Source of the DNA: Clytia hemisphaerica
Taxonomy: Eukaryota > Cnidaria > Hydrozoa > Leptothecata > Clytiidae
Reading direction: 5' to 3'
Length of the DNA stretch: 64,000 bases
Assembly: GCA_902728285.1 (NCBI GenBank)
Contig: CACVBU010000064.1
Span: forward strand, 248,001-312,000
Below the pieces are notes generated by a model that did no database searches, was not told the DNA's origin, and saw only the letters and a list, made by a program, of their open reading frames with translations. A program made the position numbers and the translations under genes. Shown here piece after piece: positions 23,387 through 34,834 of the stretch (positions are counted from its first letter, which is position 1; each line of letters begins with the position of its first letter).

Positions 23387-26300
23387 TTACTTGTGTTTTG
23401 TTTTTTGGTGTCTTACCATGTTGTCCTTTCGTGAAAACTTTTTGTTGCAGACAGGACACATAATATCTTTGGATTTATCATGTGTTTTCTGATGGCGACT
23501 TAATTTCGAAGCACATTCAAAACATTTTCCACATTCTGGCTTATCACACATAAACTTATGACTGTGTTTATTATCGTGGGCTTTCAATGCCTGTGGTGAC
23601 TCGAATATCAATTCACATTTTGTACATGCAAAGGTTTTTGGACATATGTTCATGTGTTCTTTTCGTCGTTTAGCGTAGTTGAATGCTGCCCCACATAAAT
23701 GACAAGGTGGTATCGTTTTTCCCTCTCTCGCTTTTGTATTGTAATTCTTAAATACAAAAGAAAAAACAAGTCATTGCTTTTTTTACTGTCCCCGTCCTAG
23801 CTAACTAAAAAACAAAAGCAAATCACCCGCAAATTTGAAGAGAAAAAGTGGACAAGAAAAGAAGTACAATCAGTTGATAACAAATGAGATACCTTTCTTT
23901 CCTCAGATGAAAGTGAATTCCACGACTTTCTAGCTTTTTTAGCAATCTCCCCGAAAGATTCATCAGATGATTTTTCCTGTAAAATCAGATGAAAATTTCT
24001 ATGCAAATAAATTCGATCAATCAAAAGAAGGATTGAAAAAATAGATATTGCTATGTTTGTTAGAAGTCTAAGATAAATTAAGACACCCCCTGGGAACCCT
24101 TTCCGCACTGGAAAAATTGTCCAAAATATCGTCCCCGGTGGGAAATTATCCTCCAATTATGATAATAATCAAATAAACCAATCCTCGCTGCAAAAATATC
24201 CCATCCCCACTGAATTTTCTGATTTGAAAACAAAAGAATTGAAATCCCCATTCATAAAATATGGGAATATCAATCCCCATCGAGTTTCAGTCCGTTATTT
24301 TCATCCCCACTGGATCCCGGGTCTGTCTGACAGGGGTGTATGAAGGACCCCCTCACTTCAATTTATGTAATCCTTATTAAGTGTTTTAAGGAAAACTGTA
24401 GTTATTAAGGTAAAAAATAAAAAAATGTATCAATGTTGTTTACTTACAAGGTTTTCACTCATGTATTTTTGCCAACCATTTAATGACAAACGGCGTTTAT
24501 GTGTTAAATCAGCTGGAATAAAAAAACACGGTTGGTCATGATACCTTAAAGGAAGAAATTTTGGCGGGAATTTAATTTGGCGGATGGACGAAAAAACTAA
24601 ATTTGGCGGGAATTTAATTTGGCGGTCGCTTAAAAAATTAACCTTAAGATGGCGTCAAAACAGCGAAAAAATAGCAAAAACACCTTAAAAGAGATCATAT
24701 TTTCAAAATGTTTAATTTGGCGGGAATTTAATTTGGCGGATGGCGGAAAAAAGAAATTTTGGCGGGAACTTAATTTGGTGGATTTCAGCCAAAACCGCCA
24801 AATCCGCCAAATTTTCTTTCTGCCAAAATTTCTTCCTTTAAGGTAATACAGACAAACTTTTTATGGACTTTGGACTTTTTTAAGTATGGATTTAGATTTT
24901 TACTACCCAGGGTTTGCTAGGAATGTTTTGGAAACATGGGTTTGCACTTTCATTGTTTTCATTCTCTAGGGGTACCTAGCTCTATAATTTTAGAAAATGT
25001 TTTTCTAAAAAAATTATGAGCTTGGGTATCCAGGCTACAATTGATTATGATTTGCATTTTAATACGCACTTTTTGTTTATATTTTTCAATAATAACGAGG
25101 CGAAAATTGGCCGATAGACGTTATCGCATTTAGAAAAAAGCGATGGATTGTGGGATTGTTATGGGAGTATTACAATCCCAGCTGGCACACAACGTTGTTT
25201 CAACGTTCATCTAACGTTCGCAACATCCATATAACATTAAATTAGCGTTAAAACTACGTTGCGTGCCAACTGGAATAGAATTCCCTCGAGATTTCTATTG
25301 TAATACCTCCATAACAATCCCACAATGCATCGTTTTTTTCTAAATGCGATAAGGTCTATTAAAGAACAAGCTGAGCCTCAGAATTTTCTGAGAAAATTTT
25401 AGAGTAACCTAAATTTTGCTCAAGAACATTTAAGCCTGAAAATTTAAAAAAATTAAGAACAACTGAGTTTCAGCCAAAATTTACTGATTGTTATAAAAAA
25501 AAGCATGAAAAAGGCTTGTAGTTATACTTATATTAGCTAATTTATTATATCTTCTTTTCTAAAGAACAATGAGTAGCTTACCACTTGTATCATTCAAAGT
25601 CTCAATTGTTTCGATTTCTTCTTCAACTTGATTGGTTTCGACTCCCATTTCTGCAGTTTCATTTTTCCTTGTAGTTTTACTTCTTGCAGTTTCATTTCTT
25701 GATGTTTCATTATCATTATTCCTTGATGTTGACGATTCAGCTTTCTAGTAAAAAGAATGATCGCGACAGTAAAAATGAACACATTACATTGCAATTCCAA
25801 CACTCACAAACGGTATATCAAAGTATTGGTTACTTAAAACACCCTTGCATCACAGCCCCAGTGGAACCTTTTTCCTCAGGATAAAAACTCTTTGACACAG
25901 GGGTGTCTTTACTGACATATCTGTAAAATACACGTTGACCACGCCCCAGAACAAAGGAACTACTAGAGCTTTTGATTTGTCAGATTTTAACAAGTGATAA
26001 ATCATAACCATCTAAGACGATGGGCGAAACTTCATGTTAGTCGTTCACATGGTTCGTATTTTACAGACTGGTCAGTAACTGGTTCAGTGGGGTTGCCACA
26101 GGAAATTTGAGCAAAAATACCCACATGTGAAAATAGTTACAGGGGTCCCATTGTTGGTATTTTTAAAATGATAACATAATATTGTAACAAGCGTCATCAA
26201 TGATAATTTGATAACAAAGTTTTGCCAAAAAGCTATAATCAATATTTTGTTCACACTGGGAAAGTTTCAAGTCAATCATATCAGTATTTCAGAAATTATC

Positions 26301-27492
26301 AAAAATTATTGCGTATTCCAAGATGCAAGCAAAAACTACACAGAAAGAAAAGGAATGCAAACAGGGACGAAGCAAACATACTTGACTAGTAGATTTCAAT
26401 CCAACATCAATCACATTGATTGTCTTATTTTGGTACCACTTGATCAAAACGGTTCTGACAAAGTCATTGTAAGCATGCATCTTTCCTACCCATGACACTT
26501 TTTCTGACAGTGGCAGACCTTGCAACACCACACATGTTCGAGTTTAGCCCTTGATATGGGAAGATATTGTCATTACATTTTCCTGTGTTAGCAAAAAGAA
26601 GGTCAAATGAGTCTATTCCGAATTGTTCTTCAAACAAAGAAGTTATAAAGTTGAGGCATTCCATTATATTTGGTGGAGCGTCCCAAACCAGAGAATCGCA
26701 ATAAAGCATTCTACCCTCAGGGATAGCTAACGATACACACACCCAGTGCGTTCCTTGAAAACCAGGTGAAAAAACAGAAAAGTAAGTTTCTCCAGAACCA
26801 TTATGTTTTCCAACGTTTGCAATAATATTCATCACTGTAATGTTCTTTTCATGTAAAGAGGCTATCAGCTTTTGAAGACAATCACCGTCGTCCTTAATAT
26901 TCTTTAATGAAGCTAAAGTGATAGAGAAAACATTTTTTCTCAATTTGTTCAGTAAATTCAAATAAAAATTTAAGACAGGCAGTGTTAGCCAACCGCTACC
27001 AATGATCGATGCCAGGTCTGATATTTCAAGTCCCGGATAATCTTTATGGGCAATTGAATAGTTATTTCCTTCGCGAATTACTGTCATAAAACTTGAGAGC
27101 GTGCTTTGATCGACCCTTTTCAAATTAATGGGTGCAGTAAAACTCTTTGAGCGGTTGAACCATGTTTTTTCTTTCGCCAACTTTACTTTGATTGACTTAA
27201 TTTGGTGAATTCTTAAACATGAATAAATTTGCTTTTGGTAATAAAAATATTCGTTTTCTACTACAGCGACTTCGGAATCGGAATCGTCATCGTCACTTTT
27301 AAAGTGTTCTATTATTTCATTACAAAAGCTAAAGGGAAGGAGAAGCTTTTCCTCGTAACCATTTTTCAGATCATCCACATTAACCTTTGGTTTGTATTCA
27401 ACAGTAGAAACTTGGATTGGAAGAGGTACAAAATAGATTTCCATGTCAGAACGTTTCAATCTATCGAATAGATAAACATCTTGAGCAGCATT
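23387..27492 (-). CDS. Ulp1-type protease - HMG box - C2H2 zinc finger protein, in the MULE
   Basis: Five minus-strand exons: 27492-26382, 25744-25582, 24512-24448, 23976-23893 and 23746-23387. Each has ag/gt borders, and the phases chain correctly (0, 1, 0, 0). Exon 1 encodes a C48 (Ulp1/SENP) protease with His in GTHWVCVSL, Asp in LYCDSLVW and Cys in NSNMCGV. A one-base indel near 26537, just after the catalytic Cys, shifts the frame. The linker exon is Ser/Thr/Glu-rich. The next three exons build an HMG box: KRRLSLNGWQKYMSEN, SFGEIAKKARKSWNSLSSEE, then NYNTKARE. Four zinc fingers follow (one CCHC, three C2H2). A 5' exon before 27492 is required; a possible one lies near 29155-29090. SUMO-type proteases deconjugate or mature ubiquitin-like modifiers, and the HMG box and fingers would bring it to DNA. 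The exons could instead be two genes; RNA evidence would settle it. Confidence 0.7.
24082..24340. mobile_element. MITE family A, most complete copy
   Basis: Starts acaccccctgggaaccc and ends ggatcccgggtctgtctgacaggggtgt-type sequence, so the ends are inverted copies. It lies in an intron of the Ulp1-HMG-zinc finger gene. Related termini occur at 12925, 19724, 25900, 41060, 41325, 41825 and 42257. Confidence 0.6.
24542..24845. mobile_element. About 300-bp MITE with 24-bp inverted ends
   Basis: TACCTTAAAGGAAGAAATTT opens the element and its inverse closes it. The interior repeats aatttggcggg words in both directions. It sits in the same intron set, upstream of the HMG exon 24512-24448. Confidence 0.7.
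25113..25365. mobile_element. MITE with a second MITE nested at its centre
   Basis: The outer arms (gatagacgttatcgcatttag and inverse; attgtgggattgttatgg and inverse) pair over about 60 bases. Inside, at about 25177-25272, is another inverted-repeat unit (cagctggcacacaacgtt ... acgttgcgtgccaactgg). The latter family also occurs at 54843-54949. Confidence 0.6.
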
Positions 27493-27626
27493 CTAAGAAG
27501 GAGAAATACATTAATATATGAGAACATGCGTATGGAGGGTCAAAAATATTTTATAATTAGTATATATAAATTTAAAGGCTTTCAAAAATAATTGACAGCT
27601 GAGACAAAACAAGCTACATGCTGAAT

Positions 27627-28740
27627 GGACCTACCTGAAGATTGATGTAATAAGACAATTGAAAAATGAGAACAATAGTATGAAAATGCAGAATAATACG
27701 AGAACAACTCGAGAAATTCATGGAATCCGGCGATTCTCGGCTGTTCTAGCGATTTTTAGAAAGTTCCTGTACCAAAATCAGTTTCATTGAAAATTGAACC
27801 ATGCTTAATCGTGGAATTCTTATAAATGATGTTTTTGTTTGAAAAAAACAAAGACATGAAACGAAAAAATCCAATGAAAATCTGCAAAAACGAAAATTTC
27901 CGGCTTTTTTGGCCGGAAAAAACATTTTCTCAAAAATCGAACTCGGTCATGTTTTGAGCATTGCGAATACACATCATTCTGCGAAAAATCAGAGAAAAAT
28001 AAGGATGAAAATTCGAGAAAATGTAAAAAAAACCGGTTTTTCCGGCATATTTCCGGCATTTTCGGCCGGAAAAAAAATGTTTTTCGAAAATCGGGCCCCG
28101 TCACATTTTAGGTATTGTCATTTTGCATCAGTGTGCAAAATTTCATAAAAAAATATAAAGTACAGCTCGAGAAATTCAAGAAATACTGTCTTTCCGGCGA
28201 AAATAGGTTGTTCCGGCGATTTTTAAATAGTTCCGGCTTCAAAAATCAATTTTATTGAAAATTGAAACATACTTGATGGTGGGCATTGCTATTAGTAATG
28301 TTTTTGAATGAAAAAAAAACCAGTTATAAGGAAAAAGTCCAATGAAAATCCAGAAAAACAGCGATTTCCGGTATATTTCCGGCATTTTCGGCCGGAAAAA
28401 ATTTTTTCTCAAAAATCGGACTCAGCCATGTTTTGTGCATTGTTAATACGCATATTTGAGCAAAAAATCAGAGAAAACTAATGATAAAATCTCGAGAAAG
28501 TGCCAAAAAACCAGTTTTTCCGGGATATTTCCGGCATTTTCGGCCGGAAAATTTTTTTTTCCGAAAATCGGGCTCCGTCACATTTTGGGCATCGCCATTT
28601 TGCATCATTGTGCAAAAAATCAGAAAAAACTAATGAGCCAATCCCGAGAAAAGCTGGCAACAGACGAACGAACGGACGAACGAACGAACGGACATGGGTT
28701 AATTTAAAGGACCTCCACCGGGGTACCCGGAGGTAGGTCC
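27627..28740. mobile_element. GGACCTACC-ended element, copy 1
   Basis: Ends are GGACCTACC and GGTAGGTCC. The body is about two and a half tandem copies of a roughly 300-450 base unit with ttccggcattttcggccgg words, then an acgaacgaacgg simple repeat. The same terminal block occurs inverted at 55464-56825. It lies inside the MULE. Confidence 0.6.
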
Positions 28741-28745
28741 AAAAA

Positions 28746-29087
28746 CTGTAACTTTTGATAGAATTTTAATAAGATAACGATTTTTGTGCTCGTTGTAAAG
28801 ATTTGTGTGGAATATTATTGACTAAAAAATATAAAATAAAAGTAAAAAATGAAGAAAAAAAGTAAACTTTGAGTACAATTGTTCTACTGTATAATATCCA
28901 TTTTCATAGGGATGATGATTTTCTGATCCTAGAACATCATCAATGTGAACAAAATGGTTATATGATAAAAAAAAATACAATAAAAGTTTATTTTGGAATT
29001 TTTTAGCCGATAATATTTCACTCATTGAAATATTTTATAACGAGCAAAAAAATCGTTATCTTATTAAAATTCTATCAAAAGTTACAG
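28746..29087. mobile_element. 342-bp palindromic MITE
   Basis: CTGTAACTTTTGATAGAATT at 28746 is inverted at 29087. The arms pair over about 50 bases with one or two mismatches. It abuts an exon-like stretch of the MULE's minus-strand gene (29155-29090). Confidence 0.75.
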
Positions 29088-29747
29088 CCTGTTTGCCTCA
29101 AGCAAATCATTTTGAATAGACTTTAGCACCTCTTTTGTGCTTAAATAGGTTGACTGGCTGGAATAAGCAGGGGGGTACAGTAAGTAATACTTCGGAAGAA
29201 AAATCATAAAGTGGTGTGAAATGAGGTATAATAAATTGCTATGGGGTGATTTTCAAGAATTTCACCTAAAGAAGGGGGAAGTATCCAATTAAATGGAAGG
29301 CAGTCGAAGTTTTCATTTTGAACTTATACTTATTATGGACGCAAGACTAAAATTCAAAAAGTTAAGGATTAAAAAGTTTTTGATTTCTTTTTACTACTGT
29401 ACACGGTCTTTCAGTTGAACTGATTATTGATTACAAGTAAGAGTTTTGAAAACCCAATTTCAAAATCCTTTCAAAGAAATCAAGAAATAAACTTACAAAA
29501 ACATCCATATTTTTTTCGCTTCTTCAGAGATCGAGAGATTTCACTTCAGAGCATACTGACATTCCAAGTGGTCGGAATAATTGTGTTAATAGAAACTTTG
29601 TTTACTTTTCTCATTAATTATTATAAACATTATAACAAAAAAGCAAAGAAAAAAAAACACGTGGCTCGTGTGCGTATAAATTCGAAGGCTTTAGTGTGAA
29701 AGCCAATTCTGTTGTTCTTTCGGCATATTTTTCTGCTTTCTAACCTT

Positions 29748-29977
29748 TTCAGGTCTTGGACCGCTGATTATCACCCAGAATAAAAAAGTGACTAAGTTTC
29801 CGAGGGCTTGGACCGTTGTTTGAGGGCTTGGACCGCTATTTTGAGCCGCAGAATACTTTTCGGAGGGCTACGACCGCTAAAGTAGGGCTTGGGCCGCTGG
29901 CGCAATCAGAGAATTCTAAAAAGAGGGCTTGGACCGCTAAATGAGGGCTTGGGTCGCTTACGGAAAAAAATTTTGCG
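29748..29977 (-). repeat. Right terminal inverted repeat of the MULE
   Basis: Inverse of 18143-18372 along its whole length, with the same seven subterminal GGACCGCT-type words. It is followed by a G-rich run with no target duplication of the left flank. Confidence 0.88.
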
Positions 29978-32025
29978 GGGGGGAGGGGGTACTCGATTTT
30001 CGACATTTTAGTGCGTACGTACTATGTGGACGGCCCCTTTGGCTGAAAAGTGTGCTGAGGTTAGGTAGGAAATCCTACTAGGTCATGTGACATTACAATA
30101 GAGCTTCAACGCTTGACCAAAGATTTATTATACACTGGATAAACGACTCATAAAATGATGGAGAGCGATCATTGTATTTTCATTGTTTCAGAAAACAATT
30201 GATGTTCTAGCTTTGTCCGCAAAGGACAACTGTTATGGCGGTTCGAAGATGTCTGATTTTTAAAAATGTTTATCAGTCTTATTTTTAAAAAGTTCTCTAG
30301 CTCTTTCTTTTTGTACATTTGCAGAAAAAAAGTTTGAAAGTAAGGCTAGCATTCCAAGCTGGATACATTTGTGAAATCTAATGTGAGAAAAACATCATTA
30401 GACAAGAAATTTAGACAAAATGCTTATAGTGACACGAAATTTTCAATTGGAAATATCTTTCCAAGACTGTCCCCAGAAGAGCTGAAATTAACATACATAA
30501 GACTTGAGTGTCTTGGCTCCACTGTGGTATGAAAATCCTTTGGAGGCACGTGGTGGCAAGGTGGTTTTTTTTAGGTTGAAGTTTGAAAATTTCCGGTGTC
30601 AACATTAAATTTCTTATACACAACACGTCTTTTGTATCTTTCTCACAGCTTGAAACGTCATAACGACATAATTAGCAATTAAGTGGAAGAATCTGACTCT
30701 CACAGGAAAGTTTTGAGTCTCTTTTGGGATTTGGATGAGTGATTTTCGATAAGAAATGCAATAAAAATGCTTCGAAAAAACATTTAATGAGGGAAGGAGA
30801 GTGAACAATAAAATCATTACTGCGGACATAGCTAGTGCACGAGAAATCGGCAAAAATCTCTTACTTTTATATCCAGTGTATAATAAATCCTTGGCTTGAC
30901 CAATAAGAAGCTTTGTGGGTTTTCGAAAACAATGGTAGCAATATTTTATGTGATATTCACTTTTTTTTGCTTGGAAGAGCTTAAAGCACGACATCTAGCC
31001 ATTCGGGCTTTAAAGAAATCCGTGGTTTATCGGTCTTTTCCATCATGAATCCAAACAACACGTACTCAACCAAATTTGGTAACCACAGCACAAAAATTAA
31101 GAGAGCAATAATCAGTTAATCTTATTGTTTAATTAAAGAATGCTTTTTCGAGATCCAATTACTTTGTTTGTTTGTGTTTTATAAGTTAACTTCAAATTTG
31201 TTTTATCTCGGCATTGTGTTTCTCTCTGACATTATAGTGTTTGTGAGCAAAATGTATTTATGTTTGGTTGGGCAGTGTATAAAGTTAAGAAAGCATCTCG
31301 TTACTTTAAAGGTTTTGTTTTTAAATAAGAGTGATATCGTTTGCTTACTCATCCCTTTTAATTCACAAGCTTTTTACATTGGATTGACACGGATGTGGAG
31401 TAAGATTGGTAAGAAAAAGGAAAAAAAACATCTTTTTGCTTATATCAGCATAATATAACAATAGCAAGACAATGTCCTGGTATGAGCGTGATATGAAACG
31501 GGAACAATTATGTAAAAACAAAAACTTTAAAAGATGATAAGGGTTACAAGATATCTGGATAATATACAGGCACTTAACAGTTTTCGGACTTTCTCTTGCG
31601 TGGTGCGGTGATGAAGATTTTTCTTAGGGCGTGATGGCGTGGATCAAGATCTTGACCTGATGGGGAATAGGGGAAGAATTTGAGGCGTGATGGTGAATTG
31701 AGCCATTTTTCGCAACTTTTAGCTTGATGACAAGTTTTAGCGATCTTTGTGATGTGTGCTAGGACATGCCATAAATTACGCGTTTCATATTACGTGAATA
31801 TAGTTGAACAGAAGTTCTTATTTCTTCACATATACCCGGTGTGTTAAAATTGAAAATTCGACGTAGCTTTTTCTACTTATGCTGATAGGCTCAATTGTTA
31901 TTTTTTTAAAACTTTGTCAGCCTAGCATGAAAAGTTACGTCAAAATTTCAATTTTAGGCCTGCTTTTTCTGACACACAAAGTATATCTAATGAATATAAT
32001 TTATTTATTTTTAGATATCTAAAAC
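29978..32025. other. Spacer between MULE and P450 gene
   Basis: Contains an inverted pair with core GATTTATTATACACTGGATA at 30119-30138 and its inverse at 30870-30890, probably the remains of an element. A repeat at 31300-31545 is shared with 50925-51175. No gene is recognised; open frames here lack domains. Confidence 0.4.
31300..31545 (+). repeat. About 245-bp interspersed repeat, copy 1
   Basis: Matches 50925-51175 in the same orientation (aataagagtg, tttgcttactcatc, ggattg, catctttttgctta blocks). Open frames within it are by-products of the repeat. Confidence 0.6.
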
Positions 32026-33564
32026 ATGATAGCTGAGCTCGTCTGCTTCATTGTGGTGGCATATATAGCGATCAAAATATACTGGGAACAATCAATAAGA
32101 CCATGGAGCCATTTCGAACCCATTCCCTATAAAGTGTACCCTCTGATTGGCCAACTACCAAACTTAAGTCAGTTAGACGATGAAGCTTTTTGTAAAGAGC
32201 ATTTCAAGTGGCTTGACGATAAAGAAACTAAGAAACTTTTCTTGGGCACTCAAAAATATCTCCTTACACGGGATATAAAGTTGATTGAAAAACTTTTAAT
32301 GAGTAATACGAATATAAGAAAGTCTGATGCGTATTGGATTCTCAAAGACTGGTTGGGATCGTCTATTCTCCTGACTACAGGATCACATTGGCGAAATAAA
32401 CGAAAAATGATGACTCCATCATTTCATTTTGACATTCTGAATGATTTCTTTCCAACCATTGAGACATTGACTTTAAAACTATGCGAACATTTTGAGAATC
32501 TTGCAATAAATGGTCTGTCTTTTGATGCATGTAAAGTTATGAAATGGCATTCGATTGGAGTTATGTGTCAAACTATTTTTGGCGTTGAAATGGGTGATTT
32601 CTTAGAAGCCGCCTTTAATGGCGTTCAACAAAATGACAATGCAGAAATGGAAACTATCAAATTTGTAGAATGTATCGAGTTCATTTTACATTTTGTCAAT
32701 TTACGTGGGAAATGTATATGGTACTGGAATAAACATATTCTTAAACTATTTCCAATTGGGCGAGAATATTTCAAAAGACTAGATTTCGTCAAGAAATTTG
32801 GTACCAATCTGATTGAGAAGCGAATCGAGAAATTGAAAAATGATTCATTAGTAAAAGATCCAAGTGCAAGTAATGCCGAAACTAAGAGAGTGATCTTTTT
32901 GGATAAATTGCTTACAAATCTCAACAAAGGTGAAGTCACAGTGAAAAGTCTCTTTTATGATACTCAAACCTTCATTTTTGCTGGTTATGATACGGTTGGT
33001 ACTGGATTAAGCTGGTGTTTGTTTATGCTTGGTTCCAACCCACAGCATCAAGCCAAAGCTTATGATGAAGCTCAAAAGATCAGGAAACTTGGTCTACCAA
33101 TTGATCAAGCAACCAAGGAGATGAAGTATATAGAATGTTGTATCAAAGAATCCTTAAGAATCCACCCACCTGTTCCATTAGCTAGTCGTATCTTAGATGA
33201 GGGTTTTACCATTGATGGTGTTGATTATCCGAAAGACACCAACATTGGATTTGATATCCTTGCATTACAACGTGATCCAAAGATTTGGCCAAACGCTGAA
33301 ATCTTCAAACCAGAAAGATTTTTGAGCAAAGAGTCATCTGCAGCTTCAAGCAGTTTTAGTTTTATCCCTTTCTCAGCTGGACCAAGGAATTGCATTGGAT
33401 TGAGGTTCGCTATGATGGAGTTGAAGGTTACCATTTACCATTTGTTGTTGAGATTTGAGATAATGGCAATGCAGAAAGCCGAAGAACTGAGAGAAAACTT
33501 CGGTATCTTACATGATGTAGCAAATCCTGAAGGGATTCAAATCAAAATGAAAATGAGAGAGTGA
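32026..33564 (+). CDS. Cytochrome P450, CYP4-like, intronless
   Basis: 512 residues, normal for a microsomal P450. An N-terminal hydrophobic anchor of about 20 residues is followed by a WxxxxPxP-type hinge (the PIPYKVYPLIGQLPNL region). I-helix motif AGYDT is at 319-323, the ExxR of the K-helix at 375-378 (KESLR), and the heme loop FIPFSAGPRNCIG has ligand Cys456. Together with the AGYDT variant and overall spacing this fits the CYP4 clan, whose members often hydroxylate fatty acids or related lipids in the ER with P450 reductase. The actual substrate cannot be told. The single-exon structure in an intron-bearing genome hints at a retrocopy origin, but the frame is intact and all catalytic motifs are present. 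Confidence 0.9.
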   Translation: MIAELVCFIVVAYIAIKIYWEQSIRPWSHFEPIPYKVYPLIGQLPNLSQLDDEAFCKEHFKWLDDKETKKLFLGTQKYLLTRDIKLIEKLLMSNTNIRKSDAYWILKDWLGSSILLTTGSHWRNKRKMMTPSFHFDILNDFFPTIETLTLKLCEHFENLAINGLSFDACKVMKWHSIGVMCQTIFGVEMGDFLEAAFNGVQQNDNAEMETIKFVECIEFILHFVNLRGKCIWYWNKHILKLFPIGREYFKRLDFVKKFGTNLIEKRIEKLKNDSLVKDPSASNAETKRVIFLDKLLTNLNKGEVTVKSLFYDTQTFIFAGYDTVGTGLSWCLFMLGSNPQHQAKAYDEAQKIRKLGLPIDQATKEMKYIECCIKESLRIHPPVPLASRILDEGFTIDGVDYPKDTNIGFDILALQRDPKIWPNAEIFKPERFLSKESSAASSSFSFIPFSAGPRNCIGLRFAMMELKVTIYHLLLRFEIMAMQKAEELRENFGILHDVANPEGIQIKMKMRE

Positions 33565-33924
33565 TAGAATCAAGAACAACTTTAAAAGCAACAGCACTGA
33601 TATCTTTAGAGTAATGTTTAAAAATCGAGGAAATTCAAAGTTAATTAAAAGCTAAAAATATTCCATTCTTTGGGGGCAATAAAGCCTCATTCTGTACAGT
33701 ACTGATTCTGTATTATATAATTTGAACACAAAAGTTTGTTGAAAATCGGGTTAATTTAGAAATGTTTGATTTTAGATTCCTCAAAACCCCGCCACATTTA
33801 TGATCGGATAGGGTCCAAATTTGGTCTTTTGTGGTCCTGATATTGTCTACCAAGATGGTCTACTTTTTGCTAGGACATTGGTTTTTGACAGGATTTAGTT
33901 TTCAATTTAGTTTTTGCATAGTCT

Positions 33925-34090
33925 TGTAATTTTTTTGTGCACTTTTGTAATTTCTGCGCACTCTTGTAATATTTTATGCACTTTTGTAATTTTCTAAGCA
34001 CATTTGTATCTGCACACTTATGTAATTTCTGCGCACTTTTGCAATATTTTATGCAATTTTGTAATTTCTGCGCAGCTTTTGTAATCTTTC
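33925..34090 (+). repeat. Degenerate minisatellite of cttttgtaatttctgcgcac type
   Basis: About seven imperfect units of 20-26 bases, each containing a tttgtaat core and usually a gcac word. Non-coding. Confidence 0.65.
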
Positions 34091-34326
34091 TGCTAGCGTA
34101 TCTCTATCCCAACACGCAATTTTTTTATCACGGTGTCGAGGAAAAAGCCGTGGTCGTCTGGTACCAAGCAAACTTTCTGCGTACTTTTGTAATTTAGAGT
34201 TGCACAGTTGACTGCTGCGTAATTTGTAATTTCGGAAAAAAAAAATCATTTGAATGCTTATGAAGAACACTTTAAAGGTCTTGGATTCCTGGTTGTCTTC
34301 AAATTATCTGCTGTATTCGTTTACAG

Positions 34327-34834
34327 GAGAAGAGATCATCCATGAAACAGAAGATAGTATTAAGTAAGTGGAAATATCACCAATAAACAGTAGCACCTTT
34401 AGACGATGACGTAATCAGTGAACAGCACATCGTATTTTCTAGGTCGGGCAAAACGGATAAACTTTCAAATGAAAAACAGATGAGAAAGATGAAAGATGAC
34501 GGATCACTTAAAATTCAATGTGGAGTACGTGATTTTTTTATTTTACTGATTTTGCTTTTGATTTTTTTGATTAATTGATTTTTTTTATTTAATTGATTTT
34601 TTTTATTTTGACTTTTGATTTTGTTTTTGATCTGTCTGATTTTATTTTGATTTTTTTTTTAATTTTATTGATTTTTCTGATTTTAGCTCTGATTTGGAAA
34701 AAAAAGTGTATACATGATTTTCCCGAGTCTTTTACTCCTCGAATGACATTCTCTAGAGCTATACGTGGAGAATCAAGAGGACCTGCTTGGTGTTACCCTG
34801 AGTATCAAAAGGTTGAGTTTTCAAAAACATATTA
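34327..34834 (+). CDS. Possible last exons of an unrecognised gene
   Basis: Exon-like segments are 34327-34361 (cag before, gtaagt after), 34442-34525 (tag before, gtacgt after) and a terminal segment ending at the TAA 34832-34834. Read in phase they give a charged stretch (ETEDSIK; SGKTDKLSNEKQMRKMKDDG). A distinctive tail follows (TPRMTFSRAIRGESRGPAWC, then YPEYQKVEFSKTY). The acceptor of the third exon is uncertain: a good one near 34688 is out of phase, while a weak one at about 34726 is in phase. The proline/tyrosine tail style resembles small ciliary microtubule-associated proteins, but that is only an impression. Upstream exons were not found. Confidence 0.35.

Larger units (their letters stand above)
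18143..29977. mobile_element. 11.8-kb Mutator-like (MULE) transposon with transposase and Ulp1-HMG-zinc finger gene
   Basis: Bounded by 230-bp terminal inverted repeats (18143-18372 and 29748-29977) that are near-identical by eye. It carries two convergent multi-exon genes. On the plus strand is a MULE transposase (18682-22878). On the minus strand is a gene with Ulp1 protease, HMG box and C2H2 fingers (27492-23387). Mutator-superfamily elements with long TIRs and captured Ulp1-like protease genes are known, for example the KI/Kaonashi MULEs of plants. The arrangement with HMG and zinc-finger modules is one I do not know. No matching 8-10 bp target duplication is visible. Insertions inside (24082, 24542, 25113, 27627, 28746) and single-base frameshifts show it is now probably immobile by itself. 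Confidence 0.82.

Noticed and set aside
27820..28736. Overlapping open frames rich in Phe-Arg-Lys-Pro on both strands
   Set aside because: Products of the tandem ttccggcattttcggccgg body of a mobile element; no conservation of frame between units.
29427..29699. Plus-strand frame of 90 codons near the MULE right end
   Set aside because: A hydrophobic stretch is present, but no domain, no splice context, and it lies opposite the expected 5' end of the Ulp1 gene.
31168..31458. Open frame of 96 codons with hydrophobic segments
   Set aside because: It overlaps an interspersed repeat shared with 50925-51175 where the frame is not kept.
33925..34090. CRISPR-like array
   Set aside because: Units are short, degenerate and lack unique spacers; animal DNA. 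A plain minisatellite.
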